From Anaerolineales bacterium (GTDB lineage Bacteria > Chloroflexota > Anaerolineae > Anaerolineales > Villigracilaceae): DNA of 64,000 nt. The notes below the pieces were generated by a model. That model was not told the origin of the DNA. It worked only from the letters and a program-made list of their open reading frames with translations, and did no database searches. The stretch covers positions 38,227 through 102,226 of the forward strand of contig JAFGSI010000043.1 of the NCBI GenBank assembly GCA_016934715.1. The letters run 5' to 3'. This document shows, piece by piece, positions 1-9,417 of this stretch; the first letter of the stretch is position 1, and every line of letters begins with the position of its first letter. Both the position numbers and the translations under genes were made by a program.

Positions 1-632
1 TTTAACCCTGCTTGAACTCTGACTGCGTGTACCGCCCACCAGGGATTGAGCCGTTCCGCTCAAGTGCTTTTATACCTGTGTGTCCCTCAGGCGCTTAATG
101 AATTTTGCAGAGTAGATGGTGATTATTGCTAGTATAGAACAGATTCCTGTTTCGAACAATAATCACCAAACAGGAAGTCTTTGTGAAAGAACCACGGCCT
201 GAGGGATTCAGGTCGCAGTAGTACTGTTTCCATTGTTTGGGGTGGGGGATTATAATCCGGGCAGTCAGGAAAATAGGTTGTCCCCAAATCCGTCCCCGGC
301 GGTCGGATCAACCCAAGGATCTGCACTCGCCACACCCCCGTCAACTACATTCTAGTCGACGTCGGCAATATGATCGTGTCTTTCTGGGCCAAATTCATCG
401 CAACATTTGGTTCCCGCAAGCTACCCCTGCCCTCATAAGGTCGTCACGGGGTGTTTGCAATTGCATCCTGAATCGCGTCGCACACTCCTCCGGCGCTTCA
501 TCTCCTTTACCCTGACCGGAGCGCTGGAGCGCATCTGCGCTGGCGGTGGCGCGAGATGCAGGAAAATTTCATGTACAATTGGCAGGCCAGCGGCTCACAG
601 AGGCCGCCAATCGCGGCGACAGAAAACATGCC
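1..632. other. Non-coding stretch with interleaved inverted repeats
   Basis: I find no convincing gene here. On the minus strand a short frame reads EGHTGIKALERNGSIPGG and continues to a stop near base 4. It looks protein-like but is only about 30 codons between stops, so it may be a decayed 3' end. Bases 117-176 carry two interleaved perfect inverted repeats, listed separately. A possible extended -10 (TGTACAAT, 572-579) lies about 54 nt upstream of the helicase start. The rest shows no RNA gene or repeat that I recognise. Confidence 0.5.
117..176. repeat. Two interleaved perfect inverted repeats
   Basis: Arm A, TGGTGATTATTG (117-128), is the exact reverse complement of 157-168. Arm B, TTCCTGTTT (144-152), is the exact reverse complement of 168-176. 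The order is A-B-A'-B', so each hairpin contains one strand of the other in its loop. As RNA or single-stranded DNA the two could form only alternately, or as a strained pseudoknot, since no linker separates A' from B'. No T-run follows, so a simple terminator is unlikely. The function is unknown. Confidence 0.7.
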
Positions 633-3600
633 ATGAGCAAACTCACAGCCCAACTCTTTGCAGACTTCCCCTACAACCACTACGCCAATGCGCGCAGCAT
701 CCAGCGCGGACAGGCCTACTACAAGGATGACCGCGTCTGGGATATTGAAATCTCTGAGGCCCAGGCTATTTGCGAGGTCAACGGTGACAGCAGCGACTAC
801 ACCGTCACGATTGAAATTAACAAGAAAACCGGCAAACTGGCTTTCGCCTGTGACTGTCCTTATGCTTATGGCGGTAACTTCTGCAAACACATGGTCGCCG
901 CCGGGTTCGCACTGAAAGATTATCTCGAAGAAACGGAAGAAGACTACGATGAAGATTATGAAGAAGAAGACGAAGAAGAATATATAGTGACGCCCCGAAA
1001 ACCCGCCCCGCCCCAACAACCAACCCACTTTACTCGCCAGTGGAAAAACAAACTCGATAACGTCTTCCTGCAACTGCCGCGATCGTCCTCCACCGGGGCA
1101 AATATCCAACGTTACGCCGCTTTCATCCTTATGGAAAAGGAGCACTCTTACTACGGGTTCGATTCTACCTTCATGCCTTGCCTCGTCAAAGCCAAAAAGT
1201 GGACCGCCTTGCACGCACTCGCCGATGCCGGTCCTGAAACCATCAACGACCTGCTCGAGAAAAACCACGCCTGGATCCATTTTTGCGATGAAATGTACTC
1301 GCAAACCAATCCGGCTGGTTGTCTCAACCTGAGCGGCGAAGCTTTCAACCTGCTCAATTTCCTGCAACAATATGCGCGCTATTTCGGCGGCATCAACATC
1401 ATCAGCAACTTCTTCTCCATGCTGGCGCAGTTGGGCATCCCGGTCTTCCAGGCCAATCGATCCCGCAAAAGCGTGCAAGGCCGCCTCACGATCCTACCGG
1501 AGCCGGTCGAACTTCAGGTAACTTTTACCCGTCAAAAAGGCGACTTGCTGCTCGAAGCTGCCCTCCAGCATGGAAAAATGAGCACAGGTCTCCAGAAAGC
1601 TGAACTGGTCTCGCACAATCCGCCCTGGCTCATCAGCGGCAAGACCATCTTTTCGCTCAAAGAGTCCAGCCACATCGCCCTGCTGCAAGCCTTCCCCATC
1701 GCCATCCCCGAAAGCGAAGCCGACTTCTTCCGCGAAAACTACCTGCGGCGAATCGCCGAGGTCCTGCCCATCGAAAGCGACCTGTTCCAGTGGCACGAAA
1801 TCAGCGCCGGACCCATCCCGCGCCTGTACCTGCACGACGACAAAGACAACACCCTGCGCGCCGACCTGCGCTTTGCCTACGGTGAATACGAAGTCCCCGC
1901 CTCCAAAAACGGCGAAATCCAATCGGTCGAGACCGTCCCCGGCAGTTGGGACCTCGTCCGCGTCCAGCGCCAGCCCGCCCATGAGCAGGATACCTACCAA
2001 CTGCTGGCCGACCCGGTTTACCGGCTCAAGCGCGCCGGCAGCCCCCACCCCTATGGCACTTTCGAATTACGCGCCCGCGCCCACCCCTTCGACTTCCTCC
2101 TGCACAGCATCCCGCAGTTAACCGCCGCAGGGTTTGAAATCTATGGCGAAGAAAAGCTCAAACTCGGCAAAATCAACCGCGCCACCCCCAGCCTGCGCGT
2201 CAACATCACCTCCGGCATCGACTGGTTCGACCTGAAAACCCTGGTCGAATTTGGCGACCAGCTCATCTCCTTCCACGATGTGCGCAAAGCCCTCAAGCGC
2301 GGCGAACGCTACATCAAACTGGCCGATGGTTCGGTCGGGCAAATCCCCGAAGACTGGCTGCAAAAATACAAGCATTTGTGGAATCTGGCGCACGAAACCG
2401 AAGATGGATTCCGCGTTAGCGACTTTCACATCCCCCTGATCGATGACCTGCTCGAAGAGAGCGCCACGATTCAGACTCCCCCAGACCTACCCCAGCGCCG
2501 TGAGCGTTTCCGCAGCTTCGAGCGGATTGCGCCACACCCGCTTCCCGGCGGGTTTCGCGGCGAACTGCGTCCCTACCAGAAACACGGCTTCGACTGGCTG
2601 CACTTCCTGCGCGAATACCGCTTTGGCGGCATTTTGGCCGACGACATGGGACTGGGTAAAACTGTCCAAGTGCTCACCTACCTCCTTTCGCTCAAAGAAC
2701 AGGCCCAGGCCGAGGATAGAGCGGAAAATGCCCATCAGCGCCCGGCGACCCTGCTCGTCGTTCCCAAGAGTCTCATCACCAACTGGCAGCGCGAATCCGA
2801 AAAATTCACCCCTGCCCTGCGCTTTTTGGAATACATGGGCAACTTCCGCAACAAAGACACGGCCATCTTCAACGACTACGACGTGATTTTGACCACCTAC
2901 GGTACCATGCTGCGCGATGTGGAACTGCTCAGCCAGTACGAATTTGATCACATCGCACTGGACGAATCGCAAGCCATCAAAAACCCGCTCGCCAAGAGCG
3001 CCAAAGCCGCGCGCCTGCTCAAGGCCCGCCACCGCCTGGTGATGACCGGCACACCGGTCGAGAACAACACCTTTGAGTTATGGTCGCAGTTTGCCTTTCT
3101 TAACCCTGGCCTGCTCGGCAACCTCGAGTATTTCAAAAAGGAATTTGCCACCCCCATCGAGAGCGGACAGGACGAAGCGACTGCCGCAACCTTGCGGAAG
3201 CTGGTATACCCGTTCATTTTGCGCCGCACGAAAGAGCAGGTCGCCCCGGAATTGCCGCCGCGCACCGAACGCATTATCTACACCGATATGGATACCGCCC
3301 AGAAAAAACTCTACGCCCAGACCAAAGAGCGTTACCGCGCCGAACTGCTCGGGCTGATTGAAGGCGAAGGCATGGACGACGCCCGCATGAAAATTCTGGA
3401 AGGCCTGCTGCGCCTGCGCCAGATAGCCATCCACCCCGCGCTGGTCGAGCCGACGTATCACGGCCAGGCGCCCAAGTTTGAGTTCCTGTTCGAAACGCTG
3501 GAAACCTTGCAGGCCGAAGGCCACAAGGCGCTGGTCTTTTCACAGTTTATCGAAACACTGCGCCTGGTGCGCCGCGAGCTGGACAAGCGCGGCGTCCGCT

Positions 3601-3974
3601 ACGAGTATCTCGATGGCAAAACCCGCGACCGGCAGACGCATGTTGACTTATTCCAGAACAACCCCTCCATCCCGTTCTTTCTCATCAGCCTGAAAGCGGG
3701 CGGCGTGGGGCTGAACCTGACATCTGCCGATTACGTGATCCATCTCGACCCGTGGTGGAATCCGGCTGTGGAAATGCAAGCCAGCGACCGCGCCCACCGC
3801 ATCGGCCAGGACAAGCCGGTTTTCGTCTACAAAATCATCGCCCGCGACACGGTGGAAGAGAAGATTTTGCAATTACAGGATAAAAAGCGCGCCCTGGTGC
3901 AAAACCTGATTGCCACCGAAGCCAGTTTTTTCAAATTGCTCACCCGCGACGATGTCAGGATGTTGTTTTCGTAG
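633..3974 (+). CDS. SWIM zinc finger and SNF2-family helicase
   Basis: This is a 1113-residue Swi2/Snf2-type ATPase, a family that uses ATP to move along double-stranded DNA and remodel protein-DNA complexes such as stalled polymerase. A SWIM zinc finger with C73, C75, C84 and H86 is followed by a very acidic linker at about residues 98-118. The helicase core carries Walker A (DDMGLGKT, 670-677), the DEAD-like box DESQ (777-780) and the motif VI stretch DRAHRIGQ (1052-1059), so both RecA lobes look complete. I prefer the ATG at 633 over an upstream in-frame ATG at 546, because residues start matching a normal SWIM-protein N-terminus there. No strong ribosome site is visible. It stands alone, convergent with the next gene. 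Confidence 0.93.
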   Translation: MSKLTAQLFADFPYNHYANARSIQRGQAYYKDDRVWDIEISEAQAICEVNGDSSDYTVTIEINKKTGKLAFACDCPYAYGGNFCKHMVAAGFALKDYLEETEEDYDEDYEEEDEEEYIVTPRKPAPPQQPTHFTRQWKNKLDNVFLQLPRSSSTGANIQRYAAFILMEKEHSYYGFDSTFMPCLVKAKKWTALHALADAGPETINDLLEKNHAWIHFCDEMYSQTNPAGCLNLSGEAFNLLNFLQQYARYFGGINIISNFFSMLAQLGIPVFQANRSRKSVQGRLTILPEPVELQVTFTRQKGDLLLEAALQHGKMSTGLQKAELVSHNPPWLISGKTIFSLKESSHIALLQAFPIAIPESEADFFRENYLRRIAEVLPIESDLFQWHEISAGPIPRLYLHDDKDNTLRADLRFAYGEYEVPASKNGEIQSVETVPGSWDLVRVQRQPAHEQDTYQLLADPVYRLKRAGSPHPYGTFELRARAHPFDFLLHSIPQLTAAGFEIYGEEKLKLGKINRATPSLRVNITSGIDWFDLKTLVEFGDQLISFHDVRKALKRGERYIKLADGSVGQIPEDWLQKYKHLWNLAHETEDGFRVSDFHIPLIDDLLEESATIQTPPDLPQRRERFRSFERIAPHPLPGGFRGELRPYQKHGFDWLHFLREYRFGGILADDMGLGKTVQVLTYLLSLKEQAQAEDRAENAHQRPATLLVVPKSLITNWQRESEKFTPALRFLEYMGNFRNKDTAIFNDYDVILTTYGTMLRDVELLSQYEFDHIALDESQAIKNPLAKSAKAARLLKARHRLVMTGTPVENNTFELWSQFAFLNPGLLGNLEYFKKEFATPIESGQDEATAATLRKLVYPFILRRTKEQVAPELPPRTERIIYTDMDTAQKKLYAQTKERYRAELLGLIEGEGMDDARMKILEGLLRLRQIAIHPALVEPTYHGQAPKFEFLFETLETLQAEGHKALVFSQFIETLRLVRRELDKRGVRYEYLDGKTRDRQTHVDLFQNNPSIPFFLISLKAGGVGLNLTSADYVIHLDPWWNPAVEMQASDRAHRIGQDKPVFVYKIIARDTVEEKILQLQDKKRALVQNLIATEASFFKLLTRDDVRMLFS

Positions 3975-4392
3975 TTTTGATGGCATTCATCAATTCGAGT
4001 GCAATCTGTGAACCAATACCGTTCATGAGCGGGTAAATCGATACAGCTCCTTGCTGTCGGCTGCCTTCTCGGTGTCCTTCCCGGCTTGGTTACCACGACC
4101 ATCCAACAGCTTGATGATCAGTGGTCGTGATCCACGGCTGGAGAGTTTCGGGCTCCAGGCAGGTGGATGAAACCGGCAGAATTCTTTTCCTTGCAGAGGA
4201 TGTCACTGCCCCGGATGGTATCGCGGATGCGCCGGGTGACAATCTCCGGAAAAGTGTTGAGCAAACAGGGGCAAGTCGTGTTCGTGGTAAACGGCCAATC
4301 TGCAATCCATGTGGGCATGAGGCCATGGGGGTACTAAAAAAAGACGCCCCAGGAAACAGCCAGGAGTGCGAGTGATTGCATATGCAAGTAAT
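3975..4392. other. Gap between convergent genes with possible GGDEF debris
   Basis: There is no intact gene between the two convergent stops. An 8-bp inverted repeat (CACGACCA near 4093-4100 against TGGTCGTG near 4122-4129) could form a hairpin between them. On the minus strand 4118-4318 translates to a stretch that looks like the middle of a diguanylate cyclase domain without its GGDEF signature. It is listed separately with low confidence. Confidence 0.4.
4118..4318 (-). pseudogene. Possible decayed GGDEF-domain fragment
   Basis: The 66-residue reading contains FPEIVTRRIRDTIRGSDIL followed by GFIHLPGA. This spacing resembles the helix-loop-strand before and after the GGDEF motif of diguanylate cyclases (R-x-x-x-R-x-SD-L, then a motif, then a strand ending LPGA). 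The motif itself is replaced by CKEKNSA, so it would be inactive. There is no start context and no neighbour in the same frame. It could be chance similarity. Confidence 0.25.
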
Positions 4393-7158
4393 CTATTCGA
4401 CGAGAGCCGGGATGCGTTCCAATCCTATTGTTTCAGCGGCGCGCAGGCGGTAGAGACCGTCGATCAAGATGTAATTTTCACGTGTGCGGCGTACCTTGAT
4501 GGGGGGACGAATCCCCACTATGCGCGCACGCTCGACGGCCTTCTCCAGTTTGGCGGGATCCAGACGCAGAGATTGGGAGTAGCTGCTCAGGCGGATCAGT
4601 TTCAGAGGAATCTCGACGATCTCTGCCTTTCCACCGGGTGGTTCTGGATTTTGGATGGGCGCCTTGGCGAAAGCGAATTTCAACTGGAAGCCCGTCTCCA
4701 GGATAAAGGCTTCTGTGATCCCAACCAGCTGTTCTGCCGATCGTTCTTCCCCTAATGTGACGTGCACCTCGGCTTTTTCCGGGTAAATGCTGGGCCCCTT
4801 GTGGATGGCGAGCCCTTCCGAGGCGAGTTTGGCGCGGGCGATATCCAGGATGGCACCCTGATTGGGTTGTGGATTGATACTGAGTCCCCACCCGATCTTG
4901 GTGCTGAGTTCTGCGATCTCTTCCCGATAACGCTCTGCCACCTGGCGCGAGAGAAAGGAGAGTACAATTTCGTCGCCCTTCAAGCTGGTTCGGTAAAGCG
5001 AACTGCCCTCCAGCGCGGACTTTAGGAAAACGTAGGCAGCGTTGATTTCCATGCGTTGCCCAGTCGGCGTGACCTTCACTGGAGTAGAGACTGGTTGGGT
5101 GGCGATGGTCAGTTCCCAGCCGCTGATCTTTTCAAAGGCTGCCGCAAGCGCTGGGATTTCGTCTGGCTGTCCGGAAATCGTCACTGCCACCCGCTTCTGT
5201 TCCCGATGGATCGCCGGGCCCTTCACAATTGGGCAGCCCGCTGGCAGCATCTCGCGGACGAGGGCGTTGAGGGCACTCTGGTTGGTTTCGGGGGTTACTT
5301 CCACCCGCCAGCCGGTCATTTGTTCCAATTGGGTAATCGAATCGGCGTAGGATATGCGGGCGGAATCGGGAAAGTCGAAGGTCAGGGTCAGTATACGATC
5401 TGCAAGACGGTAGCCACTTTTGCGCAGGCCTGCTTCGGGCGGAAAGTGCCCGCTGGCGGTGGCGATGGCCTGATTCGGTTCTAGAATGGCCGCTTTCGCG
5501 GTTCCTGTGCGCAGGGGGGCAAGTTCTTCTTCGGTAGGGGGAAGTTCTCCCATCACGGCGAGAACAGCTTCGGGGTAGATCGCCTGCACCAATCCGAGGG
5601 CGACCTCCACCAGCAGATGGTCGCTTTCCACCGCACAGCAAAGGACCGGGGCAGCGGCATCTCCTTGAATCACAATCCATTTCCCGACCGCATCTGCGTA
5701 GGCGGCCATTTTCTCGCGCCGCTGGCGGTTGAGTTCGGCCTGGCTGGCCCGCAGGTCATCAGATCGGTTAGGTTTTATGATGCGGGCGGTTTTCTCGAAG
5801 GACAGTTCGAACATCTGCCCGGCCTTGGGCAGGCGAACACTGCGTTGGCGGGCGACCAGGGCTTTCTCGATGCTGGCGCGGGCGCTTCCATCGCCGTGGA
5901 CGAGGAATACAGTTTCGGGGTCAAGGGTTTCGGTAAGGTTGATGATTTGCGATTCGTCGGCATGGGCAGAAAGGGAGTAGGTGGCGATGCGACATTTCAC
6001 GTCCACTTTGTCCTTCCCGAGATGGAGCGAGCCGGCACCGCGTTCGCCGAGTTCCTGAAGGCGGCGGCCAGGCGATTCTTCGTCCTGGTAACCGGTAAGC
6101 AGGATGGCGTGTTCGGGTTTGCCGGCCAGGGCGCGCGCGTAACTGAGCGATGGGCCACCGGCCAACATGCCCGAACTGGCAACGATGACCGCCGGCCCCG
6201 GATTCCACAGGATGGCATTGCGCTGGTCGTTGGATGCGACCGGGCGGATGTGGGCGTTGAAGAATTGCGCTCCTCGTTCTTGCAGGGCCAACGGAAGGGC
6301 CTCACCGAAGGCCGGGTAGGTCTGGCAGATCGTGCGCACCATGCCATCGGCCCAGATGGGAATGGCGGGCAGGTCGCCGCGCTGCTGGTGTTCGTTGAGG
6401 ATGAGCAGGATTTCCTGAGCCCGCCCAAGGGCAAAAGCAGGGATCAGCACTTTGCCGCCCGCAGCTGTAACCTGGGCAACCGTCTCGACCAGTTTGCGCT
6501 CCTGGGCGGCGCGGTTGGCATGCAAACGTCCGCCGTAGGTGCTTTCAACGATGAAGGCGTCTGGGCGGAAAGCGGGTGGGCGCGCCCCATCCACGGTACG
6601 TTGGGGAGAGATGGAGAAGTCGCCGCTGAGGAGCAGGTTGCCTTCCTGGCTTTCGAGTCCAATCATGGCTGCCCCGATGATATGGCCGGCCGGGAAGAAG
6701 GTGACTGCCAGCCCATCGGTCACTGACAGGCGGGTCTTGAATGGCACAGGAACCATGGCAGACATCAGGCGCTGGACGGCGACCTCGTCAAAGATCGGCA
6801 GTTCGCCTTCTTCTTCCAGACGGCTTTGCATGATGCGATGCGAATCCTGGTGCAGGACGCGAGTGAGAGCGAGGGTCGGTGCAGTCGTATACACCGGCAC
6901 ATCCGGATAGCGTTCGAGCACCAGTTCAAGCGCGCCGGTGTGATCGATATGGGCATGGGTGATGAGCACGGCGTCGAGTTGGCCAGAGCCGCTTTCGATT
7001 TGGCTGAGGTCGGGAAGTTGATCCGCTTCTACAGAACCGCCTCTGGCCCGGGCTGACGGGCGAATGCCACAATCCACCAGGATACGCCGCCCGGCTGTTT
7101 CGATGAGGGTGCCGCTGGCGCCGACTTCGTCCGCGCCGCCCAGGAAGATGATTTTCAT
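4393..7158 (-). CDS. Beta-CASP metallo-beta-lactamase protein with C-terminal ParB-like domain
   Basis: This 921-residue protein begins with a metallo-beta-lactamase fold. The two-metal motif HAHIDH (H68, H70, D72, H73) and later beta-CASP features place it with RNA-processing nucleases such as RNase J and CPSF-like enzymes. Two tandem units of about 115 residues follow. Each has a TGW/IGW segment, then NQxAxxxxxR, then a KGPxIxxExxxVxVT stretch. The last 76 residues (about 846-921) resemble a ParB/sulfiredoxin-type domain, with IDGLYRLRAAE. I chose the ATG at 7158 because MKIIFLGGADEVG is the usual start of this fold. RNA or DNA cleavage is inferred and the substrate is unknown. It is transcribed alone. 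Confidence 0.85.
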   Translation of the reverse strand: MKIIFLGGADEVGASGTLIETAGRRILVDCGIRPSARARGGSVEADQLPDLSQIESGSGQLDAVLITHAHIDHTGALELVLERYPDVPVYTTAPTLALTRVLHQDSHRIMQSRLEEEGELPIFDEVAVQRLMSAMVPVPFKTRLSVTDGLAVTFFPAGHIIGAAMIGLESQEGNLLLSGDFSISPQRTVDGARPPAFRPDAFIVESTYGGRLHANRAAQERKLVETVAQVTAAGGKVLIPAFALGRAQEILLILNEHQQRGDLPAIPIWADGMVRTICQTYPAFGEALPLALQERGAQFFNAHIRPVASNDQRNAILWNPGPAVIVASSGMLAGGPSLSYARALAGKPEHAILLTGYQDEESPGRRLQELGERGAGSLHLGKDKVDVKCRIATYSLSAHADESQIINLTETLDPETVFLVHGDGSARASIEKALVARQRSVRLPKAGQMFELSFEKTARIIKPNRSDDLRASQAELNRQRREKMAAYADAVGKWIVIQGDAAAPVLCCAVESDHLLVEVALGLVQAIYPEAVLAVMGELPPTEEELAPLRTGTAKAAILEPNQAIATASGHFPPEAGLRKSGYRLADRILTLTFDFPDSARISYADSITQLEQMTGWRVEVTPETNQSALNALVREMLPAGCPIVKGPAIHREQKRVAVTISGQPDEIPALAAAFEKISGWELTIATQPVSTPVKVTPTGQRMEINAAYVFLKSALEGSSLYRTSLKGDEIVLSFLSRQVAERYREEIAELSTKIGWGLSINPQPNQGAILDIARAKLASEGLAIHKGPSIYPEKAEVHVTLGEERSAEQLVGITEAFILETGFQLKFAFAKAPIQNPEPPGGKAEIVEIPLKLIRLSSYSQSLRLDPAKLEKAVERARIVGIRPPIKVRRTRENYILIDGLYRLRAAETIGLERIPALVE

Positions 7159-7978
7159 CGTGATCTCATGTTTCTTTTCTCGGTGCCTCGGATCCCGCGC
7201 GGGGCGTGCTCCAGGCCCGGCTGGCAAGTGCAGGTCGGATGACCTCCTCGGCTAGTTTACCACGAAGGTGGTGGCAGAGTGACCAATCGCATCAGGGCGA
7301 TCGCATGAAATATGAGAGAATTTCTGTGAGCGGCAAGGAGTCTCCTGGCGGTGGAAGACCGACCCGCAGCCATCCTGGTCAAGCATTTTGAGAACTTTTC
7401 GGATCCTTGAACTGGAAAGGGCAAGGTGTACATCTGTCTGGAAATATTCCTCAGTCCCATACTTGCCGTGATCCGCGGAGCTGACGGTGGGAGTGGTGTT
7501 GCGCTATCTGGCAAAAACAAGAAAGCATGGCTGAAAACCTTAAAACTCCCATTGCCGCCTTGTTTACGGTTGCAACAGTCGCGTGGGTGGATAGGTCGAG
7601 CAGAAGGGGAAGGCTGGTCGCTCAGCCGACCTCCCGACCTTGCATCTTGGGAGCAGGATCCAGAGCTTAATGGATGAATGGTACAATTCATAGCGATGCC
7701 GCAGGGCCAGAGCCTGTCTTTCTCCGTCATGATGAAATTCTCTTTGCCCGGATCCCGGAGTCCAGGGCCGCAAGGTCTCCGGGAACAGGACAACTCAGAA
7801 TCACGCTGACTTCACAGCTTTCTGTAAACAGCAATTCCTGCCTGCTTGGGTCGGGCATATACCGGATTGATCGTTCTTGCACAGAACACGGCCTCCACTG
7901 GTTCACTCCGTGTCATTTGTAATCGGGAAGGGTGCACCAACCGATTCCAGGTACATTCATGCCCAAGGAGCCTATTCC
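7159..7978. other. Long intergenic region, no supported gene
   Basis: About 820 bp separate divergent genes. Open frames exist on both strands but their composition is not protein-like. A possible extended -10, TGGTACAAT (7679-7687), could start a transcript with a long leader for the gene at 7979. A small hairpin, GGCTG to CAGCC near 7602-7617, lies upstream of it. I recognise no riboswitch class. Confidence 0.45.
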
Positions 7979-9064
7979 ATGAATCGTCACGAAGTACACC
8001 TGCTTCAACAGATCAGCGGCTATCCCGCGCTGACCATCACTCTGCCCACCCACCGCACTGCCCCGGAAAACACGCAGGATCCGATCCGCGTCAGGAACCT
8101 GGTGGCCGAGGCCACCAGCCGCCTGCTGGGAGAATTCAGCAAGCGTGAAATTGCTCCCTTGCTGACGCGGCTGGAGCAACTGGTCGAGAGTGTGGAGTAT
8201 CGCTACGCGCTGGATGGGTTGGTGCTGTTCGTCAACCGCGATTTTTCTCGTGCCGTGCGCCTGCCTTTTCCGCTCGCGGAAAACGTCTACGTGGATGAGA
8301 CCTTTCGCACGCGTGACCTGGTCTTTGCTCTCAATCGCACCCCGCGCTACTGGACGCTCGTCCTCAGCGAAAAGCCCACCCGCCTGTATGAAGGCACGCG
8401 CGAAGACTTGATCGAGATCCAGCAGGACGGATTCCCCCTCACACATGAGGGCCCGGGTGGTGCGCAATCCCTGCCTGGCGGGTTTGGTATCAAGAAATCG
8501 GCCTACCGCGATGAATATCACCGCCAGTTCTTCCGCAAGGTGGATGCGGCGCTCAAGCCGTTCCTGGCGGACGATCCCCTGCCTCTGGCCGTCGTCGGCG
8601 TGGACCGCTTCCTGTCTTTTTATCAGGAAGTGACGGATCACAAGGATTCGATCCTGACCACGTTGGCAGGCAGCCACGACAAGACCTCTGCGCGCGAATT
8701 GGGCAAACTGGTCTGGCCGCTGGTCAAAACCAACCTGGCAGAGAACCGCAAGCAGGTGCTGGCCGAGCTGGACCAGGCCATTGGGGAACGGAAGAACGTC
8801 TCCACGGTCGGGGAGGTGTGGCGCATGGCAAAGGAGGGCCGCGGCCGCCTGTTGCTGGTCGAACAGGACTTCCACTACCCGGCCCACGTGGACGAATCGG
8901 GCCTGCACATCCGCCCGGCCGACGACCCGGCTGCGCCGGGCGTGCTGGGCGATGCCGTGGACGAGATCATCGAAGCGGTGCTGACCACACAGGGCAGGGT
9001 TGTTTTCATGGAAAATGGGCAGCTGGACGCGCAGCAGCATATCACACTGATCCTGCGCTATTAA
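7979..9064 (+). CDS. baeRF family protein (archaeo-eukaryotic release-factor-like)
   Basis: This 361-residue protein matches the bacterial homologues of archaeo-eukaryotic peptide-release factor domain 2 (baeRF families, close to family 3). The N-terminal strand pattern LTITLPTHRTAPENTQDPIR is characteristic. It also has the central fold with the NRDFSRAVRLPFPL segment and a C-terminal region ending in a strand, ITLILRY. These proteins are suspected to act on ribosomes or RNA in stress, but no activity is established. The ATG at 7979 follows AAGGAG at 7964-7969 with good spacing. The frame extends upstream without similarity. It has no operon partners. Confidence 0.75.
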   Translation: MNRHEVHLLQQISGYPALTITLPTHRTAPENTQDPIRVRNLVAEATSRLLGEFSKREIAPLLTRLEQLVESVEYRYALDGLVLFVNRDFSRAVRLPFPLAENVYVDETFRTRDLVFALNRTPRYWTLVLSEKPTRLYEGTREDLIEIQQDGFPLTHEGPGGAQSLPGGFGIKKSAYRDEYHRQFFRKVDAALKPFLADDPLPLAVVGVDRFLSFYQEVTDHKDSILTTLAGSHDKTSARELGKLVWPLVKTNLAENRKQVLAELDQAIGERKNVSTVGEVWRMAKEGRGRLLLVEQDFHYPAHVDESGLHIRPADDPAAPGVLGDAVDEIIEAVLTTQGRVVFMENGQLDAQQHITLILRY

Positions 9065-9106
9065 GCCAGCCCCGCCGCGCCCCCTTCGCTTCTCAGGAAG
9101 ACTGTC

Positions 9107-9357
9107 ATGACCTTCGAGCAGGTATAGGTTTTCGCTGTTAGCCTGCTCGTCCTGGGACTGTTCGTGGGGGGGCGCTGGTGAGGGGGCCTGGGGGCCATCC
9201 GTTCGGCGATTACTGGCGCATTGGGTTGCTGCTGGAGGTGCTGATCACGGTGATTTCCACTCCTGCTCTTCTCCTGGCCATTGTCGTAAAGGATGCACCA
9301 GGACCCTTTGGGGGCCGGCTCGAAGAAGAATGCCGGTTGATTTCCGGATCGAAATAG
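9107..9357 (+). pseudogene. SLC13-type permease stump with a large internal deletion
   Basis: The 5' part (9107-9181) reads MTFEQV, a stop, then VFAVSLLVLGLFVGGRW and a second stop. This looks like the first transmembrane helix of SLC13/DASS permeases. The 3' part, in another frame (from about 9184), reads GPGGHPFGDYWRIGLLLE and continues into a hydrophobic helix before the stop at 9355. That resembles the GPGGYxFxDYxRxGLP end of the same family. Several hundred middle residues are missing, so this is a deletion remnant of a divalent-anion/Na+ symporter. I infer the family from the two ends only. Confidence 0.65.
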
Positions 9358-9417
9358 CGTATCCTTCTGGTACGATGAATTCCTGCAGTTTTAAGATGTT
9401 GCCAGGAAGCCAGGCAC

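Noticed and set aside
1..90. Short minus-strand reading that looks like a protein end
   Set aside because: Only about 30 codons between stops, with the rest outside the window or decayed. Too little to name as a gene.
507..1478. Long minus-strand frame opposite the SNF2 gene
   Set aside because: It is the antisense of an evident helicase. Long shadow frames are expected at this GC content.
7257..7793. A 178-codon open frame on the minus strand
   Set aside because: The translation is rich in Arg/Ser/Cys with no hydrophobic core pattern and no ribosome site. It looks like a chance frame in GC-rich spacer.
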